Source of the DNA: an uncultured Flavobacteriales bacterium
GTDB lineage: Bacteria > Bacteroidota > Bacteroidia > Flavobacteriales_D > Sanyastnellaceae
Direction of reading: 5' to 3'
DNA: 64,000 nucleotides
NCBI GenBank assembly: GCA_905479115.1
Contig: CAJQLF010000048.1
Location: 1 to 64,000, forward strand
Made by a program: the position numbers and the translations under genes
The notes under the pieces: model-generated
Database searches by the model: none
What the model saw: only the letters and a program-made list of their open reading frames with translations
What the model was told of the DNA's origin: nothing
Shown: positions 43,739 through 51,715 of the stretch, in pieces
How positions within the stretch are numbered: the first letter of the stretch is position 1
Layout of the letters: every line of letters begins with the position of its first letter

Positions 43739-45973
43739 TTAATGATGATTCGTATGGACCACCAATTCATCCAAGAACATCCATGTCGCTGAACTCGCTG
43801 CATCGTGCCAATCTGGGCAAAGACCTGGATTGACCGCTTCAATTCGGACCCACTTCGCCTCAGCATTGACGGCAACCGCGACACGGGCGACATCCTGCGA
43901 ATCATTGGGTATGAAAGTCGCCTCTCCGAACGTCGCCTCTCCCAATAACCAATCTCCATTCCATACTTGTCCGTCCATGGACCACTGAAACCGCAGCGAA
44001 TCAGGCAGGAAAATCCAAGCGTCCTGGTAGCGGTAGAATTGCATGCTGAGGGAATCGATGTGGACGGCTTCAGCCAACTCAATCGTTGCACCCATATCGC
44101 TTTCTTGGACAGCTTGCCATGAACCGTCTCGAAAATCTTGCGAACCCAAGCGTCCGTCAGCCAAGCCTTGTTCTCCCCTTCCCGGGTAATATGAATTCAC
44201 TTCATGATCTAATTCAATCGATTGGAAAGCGCCCACATGACCGGCAACGGGAAACGTCCACGGAGTCCCCATGGAAATCCCCTTTCGCATCAACTCCACC
44301 CGGATTTCTCCTTCCCCAACAACCGAAAATAATTCACCCAACGAATGAGATGCCTCGGGCGCGTCTTTACGATAGGGAACATAGGTCGCCACCCCCTCAA
44401 TTCCCGACATCGCTGGCTCAAACTGCACCTCCAGCGCTGTTTTGGTGCGAGCCGCATTCCAGTGCATCGAAATGGGCACCGTCTCCCAGCCGTACTCCAC
44501 TCCCCATGCATCCAATCTCGAATAATGCCGCTCCATGCGCAATCGAAAGTCGGACCAATCTCGCTGCTCTGGCTGGCTCCACAGCACCTCGCTCATGGCC
44601 ACCAACCGAGGAAAAACCTTGGAATCAACCAGGTGTTGAGGAGCGCGTTCTGTCCACATGTTGCATTCGCCACCCAATATGCGTCCGGATCCTTGCAAAT
44701 CGGTCGGCACCGGCTCAAAGCCATAGACCTCCTCGAGATCGGTCGACTCCACGGGGTAATCAAAATAGCAATGCGAAGTCGGCGACATGATGGCGTCATT
44801 TCCTGCGGCAATCGCCGCCTGACCTCCTTCCATACCCCGCCAAGATTGCACCGTCGCTCCAGCCGGTAATCCGCCTTCGAGGATTTCGTCCCACCCGATT
44901 ATCTTGCGTCCTTTCGCCTCGAGGTAACGACCGATTCGTCCGATGAACCAGGATTGTAATTCATGTTCATCGTGCAATCCTTCCTCGTCGATCCGACGCT
45001 GACACTTGGGGCAGACCTCCCACCGCACCTTGGGCGCCTCATCGCCTCCGATGTGAATGTACTCGGAGGGAAAGAGCTCCAAGACCTCGTCAAGCACCGT
45101 CTCCAAGAACGCGAACGTGGAATCCGAGCCGGCGCAGTATATGTCCTTGAATACCCCCCAATCGTGCGGCACTTCCATCTGCTCCCCGGTGCACCCCAAC
45201 CACGGGTAGGCCGCCAACGCCGCGTTGCTGTGTCCGGGCAATTCGATTTCTGGGATGACCGTAATCTGCCGGGTAGCGGCATAGGCCACGATGTCTCGAA
45301 TTTGGTCCTTGGTGTAAAAGCCTCCATGCGTTGAACCGTCAGCTTCTGTGCGCCAAGCGCCTATTTCTGTCAATCGCGGATAGGCATCTATTTCAATCCG
45401 CCAGCCTTGGTCTTCGGTCAAATGCCAATGCAACACATTCATTTTATGCAACGCGAGCAAATCGATCATTCGCTTCACATACTCTGGCTCCATGAAATGC
45501 CGACAACAGTCCAGCAACAAACCGCGATGTGGAAAGCGGGGAGCGTCTTGAATCAATCCGTGTGGCAGCGCTACCTCGCCCGAAACTTCCGTGGACATCA
45601 TCCAGCGCAAGGTGGTTAGCCCGTAGAATGCCCCCGTTTCTGTCGATGCAAACACCTCGATCCCCTCCTTGCTTACACGCAGTTCATACCCTTCATCCGC
45701 AAGGCCTTCCTTTTGGATCACCTTTAAATTCACCGCCAACGCGTGGGAATCCATCCGATCCACTTGCAGCCAGTCTTGCCATACCGGCGAGACCACTTCC
45801 CACGAAGGGTCCACAGACCAATTCCATTGGCCCGTGATGCACAAAGATTCATCGGAAGCTTTCTCCCATTTGGTAGGCAGAGGAATCAGCGTTGCTGAAA
45901 ATTCGGTGACTTCCGGCGGGGTGCAGCCCCCTGCCAATATCGCAGCGACTGCGAATCCTATCCATTGCTTCAT
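43739..45973 (-). CDS. GH20 beta-N-acetylhexosaminidase lipoprotein
   Basis: A 744-residue lipoprotein (lipobox LAGGC, Cys17) that should cut terminal beta-linked GlcNAc or GalNAc from glycans at the cell surface or in the periplasm. After the GH20 N-terminal domain, the barrel shows PHRGLLLDCCRHFM, HWHLTEDQGWRIEI, PEIELPGHSNAALAAYP and the catalytic Asp-Glu pair in YIHIGGDEAPKVRWE. The C-terminal 150 residues look like a discoidin/F5-8-type carbohydrate-binding module. It is the last gene of a four-gene operon, 8 bp after the NTase-CutC fusion. Confidence 0.92.
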   Translation of the reverse strand: MKQWIGFAVAAILAGGCTPPEVTEFSATLIPLPTKWEKASDESLCITGQWNWSVDPSWEVVSPVWQDWLQVDRMDSHALAVNLKVIQKEGLADEGYELRVSKEGIEVFASTETGAFYGLTTLRWMMSTEVSGEVALPHGLIQDAPRFPHRGLLLDCCRHFMEPEYVKRMIDLLALHKMNVLHWHLTEDQGWRIEIDAYPRLTEIGAWRTEADGSTHGGFYTKDQIRDIVAYAATRQITVIPEIELPGHSNAALAAYPWLGCTGEQMEVPHDWGVFKDIYCAGSDSTFAFLETVLDEVLELFPSEYIHIGGDEAPKVRWEVCPKCQRRIDEEGLHDEHELQSWFIGRIGRYLEAKGRKIIGWDEILEGGLPAGATVQSWRGMEGGQAAIAAGNDAIMSPTSHCYFDYPVESTDLEEVYGFEPVPTDLQGSGRILGGECNMWTERAPQHLVDSKVFPRLVAMSEVLWSQPEQRDWSDFRLRMERHYSRLDAWGVEYGWETVPISMHWNAARTKTALEVQFEPAMSGIEGVATYVPYRKDAPEASHSLGELFSVVGEGEIRVELMRKGISMGTPWTFPVAGHVGAFQSIELDHEVNSYYPGRGEQGLADGRLGSQDFRDGSWQAVQESDMGATIELAEAVHIDSLSMQFYRYQDAWIFLPDSLRFQWSMDGQVWNGDWLLGEATFGEATFIPNDSQDVARVAVAVNAEAKWVRIEAVNPGLCPDWHDAASSATWMFLDELVVHTNHH

Positions 45974-45981
45974 GGTGCAAA

Positions 45982-47520
45982 TTAGGAAACACCTGTACCA
46001 AACCAATCCCGAACGCGCTGCGGATTGACCGGATGGGTGGTGCCGTCAAAAAGCCGAGTGGGTTGCTCCACTGCTTGTCGACACGATGCATGAAAATTTC
46101 GTACCCCCAATTCCATCCAGGCATCGCGTTGTTCTGGGCCCACTCCACTGCCGACAGTGACATGAAAGCCCGCCTTCATCCATTGTTCAATCCGCTCTCG
46201 CCCTGCCCACGCTGCGGTCTCCCCTCCACTGGTTAAGATACGCCTGATCCCGATCTCAGCCAACTGCACCATTGCTTCTTCCTGATTCAAACAGGCATCC
46301 AATGCTCGGTGCACCACCAACCGGTGAGGGCCAAAGGTGTTCGCCCAATTTTGAAGCATCTGCGCATCCAGCCGTCCATCGGCGAACAAGCCGCCGACGA
46401 CCACCCGGCTGGCACCGGCGTCAAGCGCTCCCTGGATTTGGGCCTTCATCAACTCTTTTTCGGCGGCTGAATACACAAAATGCCCAGCACGGCATCGGAT
46501 CAACGCATGCACAGGGATGCCATGAGAGCAGGCCATTCGAATGTCAGATTCTGGCGCAGTCAATCCACCACATTCCCAATGCGCGCAAAGCTCCACCTGA
46601 TGGGCTCCATTTTCCGCCGCCATCCGCACATCCTCTGGCGTGCTTGCACACACCTCCAATTGGAACGGCTCCATCAGATGCAATCCCTTTTGAACAAGGT
46701 CAACATCCTGCAATCGGGTTAAGTCCAAAACTTCTTGTTCAACATCCCATTGCCCCATGTTGTGGCCGGCGTCCATCATAGCTTGAAGGGCCGTCGGTAA
46801 TTCCAATTCTCCTCGTTCAGCGTGCGGTTCGAGTGCTTCCAAAAAAGGCATCAGGGTCTCTGCATGCAATCGAAAAATATTCATGGATACCCGCACGGGC
46901 CCGGCAGCTGCAAGGCGAGCAACTTCCTCCTCCGAGGGTTTTTCAATGATGCGGTGGATCGATTGACCGTCGCCTTCCAAAATGGCGAATGCCATGGTTT
47001 TGGCAGGGTCCAGCCCCAGCGCCCTTCGGTCATAGGCCAGCACGGCTTGGCCCGCAGGAATTGTCCTCAACTGCGCCAAGGCCGATCGGGTGGGCAGGTT
47101 GTCGCCGTTGCACAGAATCCACGTTTTGCCAGAGGGGACAGGATCTTTTTGAAGTGCGCTGCGCACGGCATCTCCTGTTCCCAAAGGCGAATCCTGCATC
47201 ACGCAGCGAATGCGCATCCGAAGGCCTGTGCGGGTTTCATTCCACGATTTTAGAAACGGCTCTGTGACCTCATCGGATGGGGCAATGACCAGGGTTGCCT
47301 CCGTGAATCCTGCCCGCAAGGCCTGCTCCAAAATGAATTGGATCATGGGTTCCTCATTGGGGCCCACTCGGATCATAGGCTTGGGGCGGTTCTGCGCATC
47401 GCTCACCCAAAGTGCTGCGTCCGCTGCATCGCCTGCGCTGCGCTTCATGCGGCTTGCTCGGCCAGCTGCCAATATGACGATTCGATCGCATGTCATGGGT
47501 GCAAGGTCTGAAATGTTCAT
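45982..47520 (-). CDS. sugar nucleotidyltransferase fused to CutC domain
   Basis: A 512-residue, apparently cytoplasmic fusion. Residues 10-285 are a nucleotidyltransferase: LAAGRASRMK at 17-26 (signature loop), Lys-Pro near 47, GTGDAVRSA at 114-122, CNGDNLP at 137-143 with the metal Asp140 and EKP at 193-195. Residues 287-512 are a complete CutC TIM barrel: LEVCASTPEDVRMAAENGAHQVELC, VHALIRCRAGHFVYS, VVGGLFADGRLD, HRALDAC and RILTSGG. CutC is named for copper tolerance, a role that is disputed. Here it is physically tied to an NDP-sugar-forming enzyme between a sugar kinase and a hexosaminidase. The start overlaps the kinase stop by 4 nt. Confidence 0.88.
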   Translation of the reverse strand: MNISDLAPMTCDRIVILAAGRASRMKRSAGDAADAALWVSDAQNRPKPMIRVGPNEEPMIQFILEQALRAGFTEATLVIAPSDEVTEPFLKSWNETRTGLRMRIRCVMQDSPLGTGDAVRSALQKDPVPSGKTWILCNGDNLPTRSALAQLRTIPAGQAVLAYDRRALGLDPAKTMAFAILEGDGQSIHRIIEKPSEEEVARLAAAGPVRVSMNIFRLHAETLMPFLEALEPHAERGELELPTALQAMMDAGHNMGQWDVEQEVLDLTRLQDVDLVQKGLHLMEPFQLEVCASTPEDVRMAAENGAHQVELCAHWECGGLTAPESDIRMACSHGIPVHALIRCRAGHFVYSAAEKELMKAQIQGALDAGASRVVVGGLFADGRLDAQMLQNWANTFGPHRLVVHRALDACLNQEEAMVQLAEIGIRRILTSGGETAAWAGRERIEQWMKAGFHVTVGSGVGPEQRDAWMELGVRNFHASCRQAVEQPTRLFDGTTHPVNPQRVRDWFGTGVS

Positions 47521-48587
47521 GAAACACGAATGACTTCGATACCCGGTGCGCCGAGCTCCACGGGAATGGCCTCTGCATCGCGTTCGGTCAACGTCCGATG
47601 AATCGCCTGGACCGCTTCAGCGTTGCTTACGACAAACGATGTCCCGCCTCCACCGGATCCGTTGATTTTTCCTCCAAAGGCCCCAGCATTAATGGAAGCC
47701 TCGAGCAATCCGTCGATTTTTGGCGTGGACACTTCGAGGCCATGGGAAAGCCAATGGTGGTGAGCCGTAAGCAGTTCTCCGATTCCTTCTATGGCTCGCG
47801 GTTGAGATGTGAGTAGCCCTCCACCGCGGCTGGATACCTCCCGTATTCCAATGGTAGCATCCATCAGGCGATGCTCCGCAGCGTTCCAATCTTGAGGCCG
47901 GGCAGGAAATACGTCAGGCCACTCTTCTCCTAATCCCACTCCCCATTGGGAAATCAGTTCCAAACGACGCTCCTTCGCACTAGAAAGTATGCTGAGGGTC
48001 TCTTTGGGTTGATGAGAATCAATCAACGTCCAAACTCCCTCGGGTTTGGGCAGTTGGGTGGTTTGAAACTTCGGTGTGAATTCGATTTTTCTGGTGCCGC
48101 CCATAGCGCACATCACTTGGTCCATCATACCACCAGGTTCGTTGAACCATTGAACTTCCGAACGCCATGTTGCATGGGCAATCCACTCGCGACCGGCCTC
48201 GTCGTCCACAACCCGACCGTTCCTCAAAGCAATGAGCGCGCACCATGCAGCTGTCAAAGCACTGGAACTGCTCGCACCGGCTTGCTGTGGGATTTGACTG
48301 GTCACTCGGGCATTCCAACCCACGGGCGGCAACCACCCTTCCTTCTTGGCTACATGCAACGCAGAGAGCCAATAGTCCCGGGGTCCCGGTTCAGGAAGCG
48401 AATCCAAGTCCCACTCTCGCGAGGTCCCCAAATCAAGCAAGTCAAGGTGCACCCGCCGATCACTGCGCGCTTCACTTTCAATGGTGCCACGTAACCCAAT
48501 CGCCGATGCAACTACCGGAAACCCAAAATAATCTTGGTGTTCTCCAAACAGGCAGATCCGACCAGGCGCTGATGTCAAAATCCTCAT
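47517..48587 (-). CDS. galactokinase-like GHMP sugar kinase
   Basis: A 356-residue GHMP kinase. The N-terminal PGRICLFGEHQDYFG resembles the galactokinase signature (GExxDY), the ATP loop is QAGASSSSALTAA, NEPGGMMDQVMCAMGG carries the catalytic Asp and GGKINGSGGGGTSFVV is motif III. It should phosphorylate the anomeric or another hydroxyl of a free sugar; galactokinase-type kinases include GalNAc kinases (human GALK2). It overlaps both neighbours by 4 nt, and a nucleotidyltransferase follows directly, which fits a sugar-1-phosphate product. Confidence 0.88.
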   Translation of the reverse strand: MRILTSAPGRICLFGEHQDYFGFPVVASAIGLRGTIESEARSDRRVHLDLLDLGTSREWDLDSLPEPGPRDYWLSALHVAKKEGWLPPVGWNARVTSQIPQQAGASSSSALTAAWCALIALRNGRVVDDEAGREWIAHATWRSEVQWFNEPGGMMDQVMCAMGGTRKIEFTPKFQTTQLPKPEGVWTLIDSHQPKETLSILSSAKERRLELISQWGVGLGEEWPDVFPARPQDWNAAEHRLMDATIGIREVSSRGGGLLTSQPRAIEGIGELLTAHHHWLSHGLEVSTPKIDGLLEASINAGAFGGKINGSGGGGTSFVVSNAEAVQAIHRTLTERDAEAIPVELGAPGIEVIRVS

Positions 48588-50341
48588 CCCCGCGAACGAT
48601 TCAAGGCGAGGACGATCACAGTACACCCTAAGGCGAGTGCCGCGAGCAATCCGGCCGTCATCGTTTCAGCATACAACCACGAACCCGTGGCAATGAGCGC
48701 AGCATAAACACCTACGCTGCCGAATACCATCGAGGCGATGCCCCGAGGAAGAGACCAGGGCTCTCCGTCGTTTGCTCCCTTCCACCGCGACCAGCCCGGA
48801 CCGCCTGGATTGACCTTATTGACAAAATTTTGCAACGTCTCCTCCGATTCAGCTGGGGTCAACCAAGTCGCTATTAACCAAATCAAGGTGGTAATCAAGG
48901 AGCCCCACACCAATTTTTCATGGCCTGCAAGCTCCCACATTCCCCATGCGTCATGTACAAAAGTAAAATACCCTGCGACCACGAGAGACCCCCCCATCGC
49001 CACCAATTCCGTCCATGCGTTGATCCGCCACCAAAACCAACGCAAGATGAACAACCCTCCTGTCCCCGCTCCGATGAGCAAGAGCAAGTTGAAGGCTTGG
49101 CCAGCATCGGTCAAAGCAAGCCCCAATCCACTGCCCAGAACGAGCGAAACCACGGTCGCCCAGCGACCGGCGCTGACTTGCTCAGCATCCGTCGCTTCTG
49201 GTTTGATGAAACGGACCCAAAAATCATTCACGAGGTAACTCGCGCCTAAATTCAATTGCGTGGACATCGTGCTCATGAATGCCGCCAACAGAGACGCTGC
49301 GACCAAGCCCAATAGCCCTGGAGGAAGAAGGGATAGCATCGCTGGATAGGCCAAATCATGGCCGATTTTATCGGCTGGGATATTCGGGAAGGCCTTTTGC
49401 AAATCCGCGAGGTCTGGAAACACCACAATGGAAGCAAGCGCGATCAAGATCCAAGGCCAAGGTCGCAAAGCATAGTGCGCGACATTGAACAACAGCGTCG
49501 CACCCACCGCATGCGACTCATCTTTGGCACTGAACATCCGTTGAGCAATGTAGCCACCGCCCCCCGGTTCCGCTCCGGGGTAATAGCTCGCCCACCATTG
49601 AACCGCTAACGGGACAAGTAAAATTGGAATCCATTGGCTCGGATCATGCAAGTCAGGGAACATGGAAGTTTTAGGTGCTACATCGGCATGGGACAACAGA
49701 GCATCCAACCCTCCGATCACCTCCAAGTCCAATATGTACATGCAAGCCCAAACGGACCCGATCATGGCCAAAATGAATTGAACAAAGTCTGTGAGAATGA
49801 CGGCTCGCAAGCCCCCCAGCGTGCTGTAAATAAGTGTGATGATCCCCGTAACCAGCAGGGTTTGCCACCCCGGCCACCCCAGCAAGATCCCCCCCAGTTT
49901 GATGGCCGCAAGGGACACTGTGCCCATCACAAGCACATTGAAAACCAACCCCAAGTACAAGGCTCGAAATCCGCGAAGCACCGCAGCAGGCTTGCCGCCA
50001 TAGCGCAATTCATAAAATTCAATGTCCGTCAGCACTCCTGATCGACGCCACAGGCGCGCATAGACAAAAACAGTTAGCATCCCTGTGAGCAAAAACGCCC
50101 ACCAACCCCAATTGCCGCTCACCCCTTGTTCTCTCACCAGCCCCGTAACCAAGTTGGGAGTGTCGGTTGAAAATGTGGTTGCCACCATGCTGATGCCCAG
50201 CAACCACCACGGCATATTCCGACCGGCCAAAAAGAAGCCCGTCGCGGTTTTTCCAGCCACCTTCGATGCCCACAAACCTACCCCCAAGGCGAGGGCAAAG
50301 TAGGCTCCAATGATGGCCCAATCCAATCCGGTTATCTCCAT
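48584..50341 (-). CDS. sodium:solute symporter (SSS family)
   Basis: A 585-residue SSS/SGLT-type transporter with 13-14 membrane segments, beginning MEITGLDWAIIGAYF. The first helices show FFLAGRNMPWWLLGISMVATTFSTDTPNLVTG (read in parts), the Na+ site region; AEPGGGGYIAQRMFSAK is the SGLT sugar-transporter signature region. It is first in the operon with the kinase, NTase-CutC and GH20 genes, so the substrate is probably the sugar these process. The ATG at 50341 was chosen over an extension that runs through the upstream gene. Confidence 0.9.
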   Translation of the reverse strand: MEITGLDWAIIGAYFALALGVGLWASKVAGKTATGFFLAGRNMPWWLLGISMVATTFSTDTPNLVTGLVREQGVSGNWGWWAFLLTGMLTVFVYARLWRRSGVLTDIEFYELRYGGKPAAVLRGFRALYLGLVFNVLVMGTVSLAAIKLGGILLGWPGWQTLLVTGIITLIYSTLGGLRAVILTDFVQFILAMIGSVWACMYILDLEVIGGLDALLSHADVAPKTSMFPDLHDPSQWIPILLVPLAVQWWASYYPGAEPGGGGYIAQRMFSAKDESHAVGATLLFNVAHYALRPWPWILIALASIVVFPDLADLQKAFPNIPADKIGHDLAYPAMLSLLPPGLLGLVAASLLAAFMSTMSTQLNLGASYLVNDFWVRFIKPEATDAEQVSAGRWATVVSLVLGSGLGLALTDAGQAFNLLLLIGAGTGGLFILRWFWWRINAWTELVAMGGSLVVAGYFTFVHDAWGMWELAGHEKLVWGSLITTLIWLIATWLTPAESEETLQNFVNKVNPGGPGWSRWKGANDGEPWSLPRGIASMVFGSVGVYAALIATGSWLYAETMTAGLLAALALGCTVIVLALNRSRG

Positions 50342-50345
50342 GAAA

Positions 50346-50353
50346 CAAGGATA
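50346..50353 (-). promoter_or_regulatory. -7-like box before the symporter operon
   Basis: TATCCTTG (one mismatch to TAnnTTTG) ends 4 nt (TTTC) before the symporter ATG in the 22-bp gap after the MmcQ/YjbR gene. It would give the sugar operon its own promoter. Confidence 0.35.
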
Positions 50354-50363
50354 CGCAATGCCC

Positions 50364-50723
50364 TCAGAATCCGAGCGCAACTCGCTGTTTTTTTGAAAAA
50401 CCGGCCACCACCCGTTCATAACTGTGATCAATCCATGCCAGGATCCGCTCTCGTGGAACATCCGATTCTGCCCGCACGGTATTCCAATGCCGCTTGTTGG
50501 CATGCCACCCGGGTGCGACACCATCATACGCCTCCCTTAATTCCAGAGCTTTTTCCGGATCGCACTTCAAGGTGACCCCGGAAAAATCATCCAAGTTTGC
50601 CAAGGCAAACACCTTGCCCGCCACCTTCCAAACGCAAGTTTGGGCATCAAAAGGAAACTCCTCGGACACATGGCTTTTCAGCAAGCAATGTTCCCGAATA
50701 TCATCGAATTCAAACGTTCGCAT
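50364..50723 (-). CDS. MmcQ/YjbR family protein
   Basis: A 119-residue MmcQ/YjbR protein (CyaY-like fold) with the family pattern VWKVAGKVFALANLDD, VTLKCDPEKALELRE, PGWHANKRHWNTV and WIDHSYERVVAGF. Often labelled DNA-binding, but the function is not settled. Start is the ATG at 50723. It is directly upstream of the symporter operon on the same strand, 22 bp away, and may be co-transcribed with it. Confidence 0.87.
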   Translation of the reverse strand: MRTFEFDDIREHCLLKSHVSEEFPFDAQTCVWKVAGKVFALANLDDFSGVTLKCDPEKALELREAYDGVAPGWHANKRHWNTVRAESDVPRERILAWIDHSYERVVAGFSKKQRVALGF

Positions 50724-50777
50724 CAAATTTGGGCTTTTCGCCGTTAAATTGCACCGATTTTCACAAACACCAAACTC

Positions 50778-51704
50778 ATGCGATTCACTTTACACCAATT
50801 GGCGCTTATTATTGCACTTCCAACACTAGCGCACGCCCAATGCGATGACATTTTCATTTCAGAATACGTTGAAGGCTGGAGCAACAACAAGGCGATTGAG
50901 CTTTACAATCCCACCGATGCGGCCATCGATCTCAGCGATTATCGTTTGGAACGCTATTCCAATGGAGCTACCACAGCCCAGGACAACCAAAAAGTGGACC
51001 TTTCTGGTACCTTGAATGCAAATAGCGTGGTTGTCGTCGTATTGGACAAGCAAGATCCTGACGGAGTAGACTATGAAGCACCCGTTTGGGACGAGTTAGC
51101 TGAGGCTGCTGATCTTTGGGTATGCCCCGTTTATGAAGAGAACAACACCATGTACTTCAACGGCAATGATGCCATGGTGCTGCGAAAAATCTCAACGAAT
51201 TCACCCATTGACATTTTTGGTAAAATTGGAGAGGACCCGGGTGAAACGGGGTGGGCTGACATGACCCAAAACCACACCCTCGTTCGAAAAGAGAGTGTGA
51301 CCCAAGGGGACACGGATGCACTCGATGATTTCTTGGTTGTAGATGAGTGGAATGGAACCCTTTGGTCCAGTGACTCCCTCGACTACACCTTGGACAGCGT
51401 CTTCCTCAACCTCGGCTCGCACTCATGCGAGTGCGGCACAACCAACATCAATGAACATGCGGAATCAGGCACAATCGACATCTATCCTAACCCTGCAGCT
51501 GGTGATGTCGTATGGGTGCGCAGCGAGATTGCAATGCGTGAGATTGTGCTCTACAACATCGCTGGCCAGCGCGTCTTGACACAGCAAATGAACGGCCAAA
51601 AGGTTGCTCAACTGCCTCTGCAACACTCTCCTTCTGGCATGTACCTCTTAGAAGTGACCGTTGAAAATGGAGCGCGTTCGACCCAGCAGATTGTCCTGAA
51701 ATAA
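50778..51704 (+). CDS. lamin-tail-domain protein with T9SS type A tail
   Basis: A 308-residue secreted protein: signal peptide (to about 21, AHA-Q), an N-terminal lamin-tail domain (DIFISEYVEGWSNNKAIELYNPT, IDLSDYRLERYSNG) and a C-terminal T9SS type A sorting domain (IDIYPNPAAGDVVWV... GMYLLEVTVENG...QQIVLK). Lamin-tail domains in Bacteroidota often accompany extracellular nucleases and other surface hydrolases. It heads a three-gene unit, 11 bp before the TonB receptor. Confidence 0.88.
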   Translation: MRFTLHQLALIIALPTLAHAQCDDIFISEYVEGWSNNKAIELYNPTDAAIDLSDYRLERYSNGATTAQDNQKVDLSGTLNANSVVVVVLDKQDPDGVDYEAPVWDELAEAADLWVCPVYEENNTMYFNGNDAMVLRKISTNSPIDIFGKIGEDPGETGWADMTQNHTLVRKESVTQGDTDALDDFLVVDEWNGTLWSSDSLDYTLDSVFLNLGSHSCECGTTNINEHAESGTIDIYPNPAAGDVVWVRSEIAMREIVLYNIAGQRVLTQQMNGQKVAQLPLQHSPSGMYLLEVTVENGARSTQQIVLK

Positions 51705-51715
51705 TCCAGCACACC

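Noticed and set aside
50724-50777. Divergent promoter pair between the MmcQ/YjbR gene and the lamin-tail gene
   Set aside because: Sequences such as TTAAATTG and AAATTTG approach TAnnTTTG but neither has the TA in place with a -33 element.
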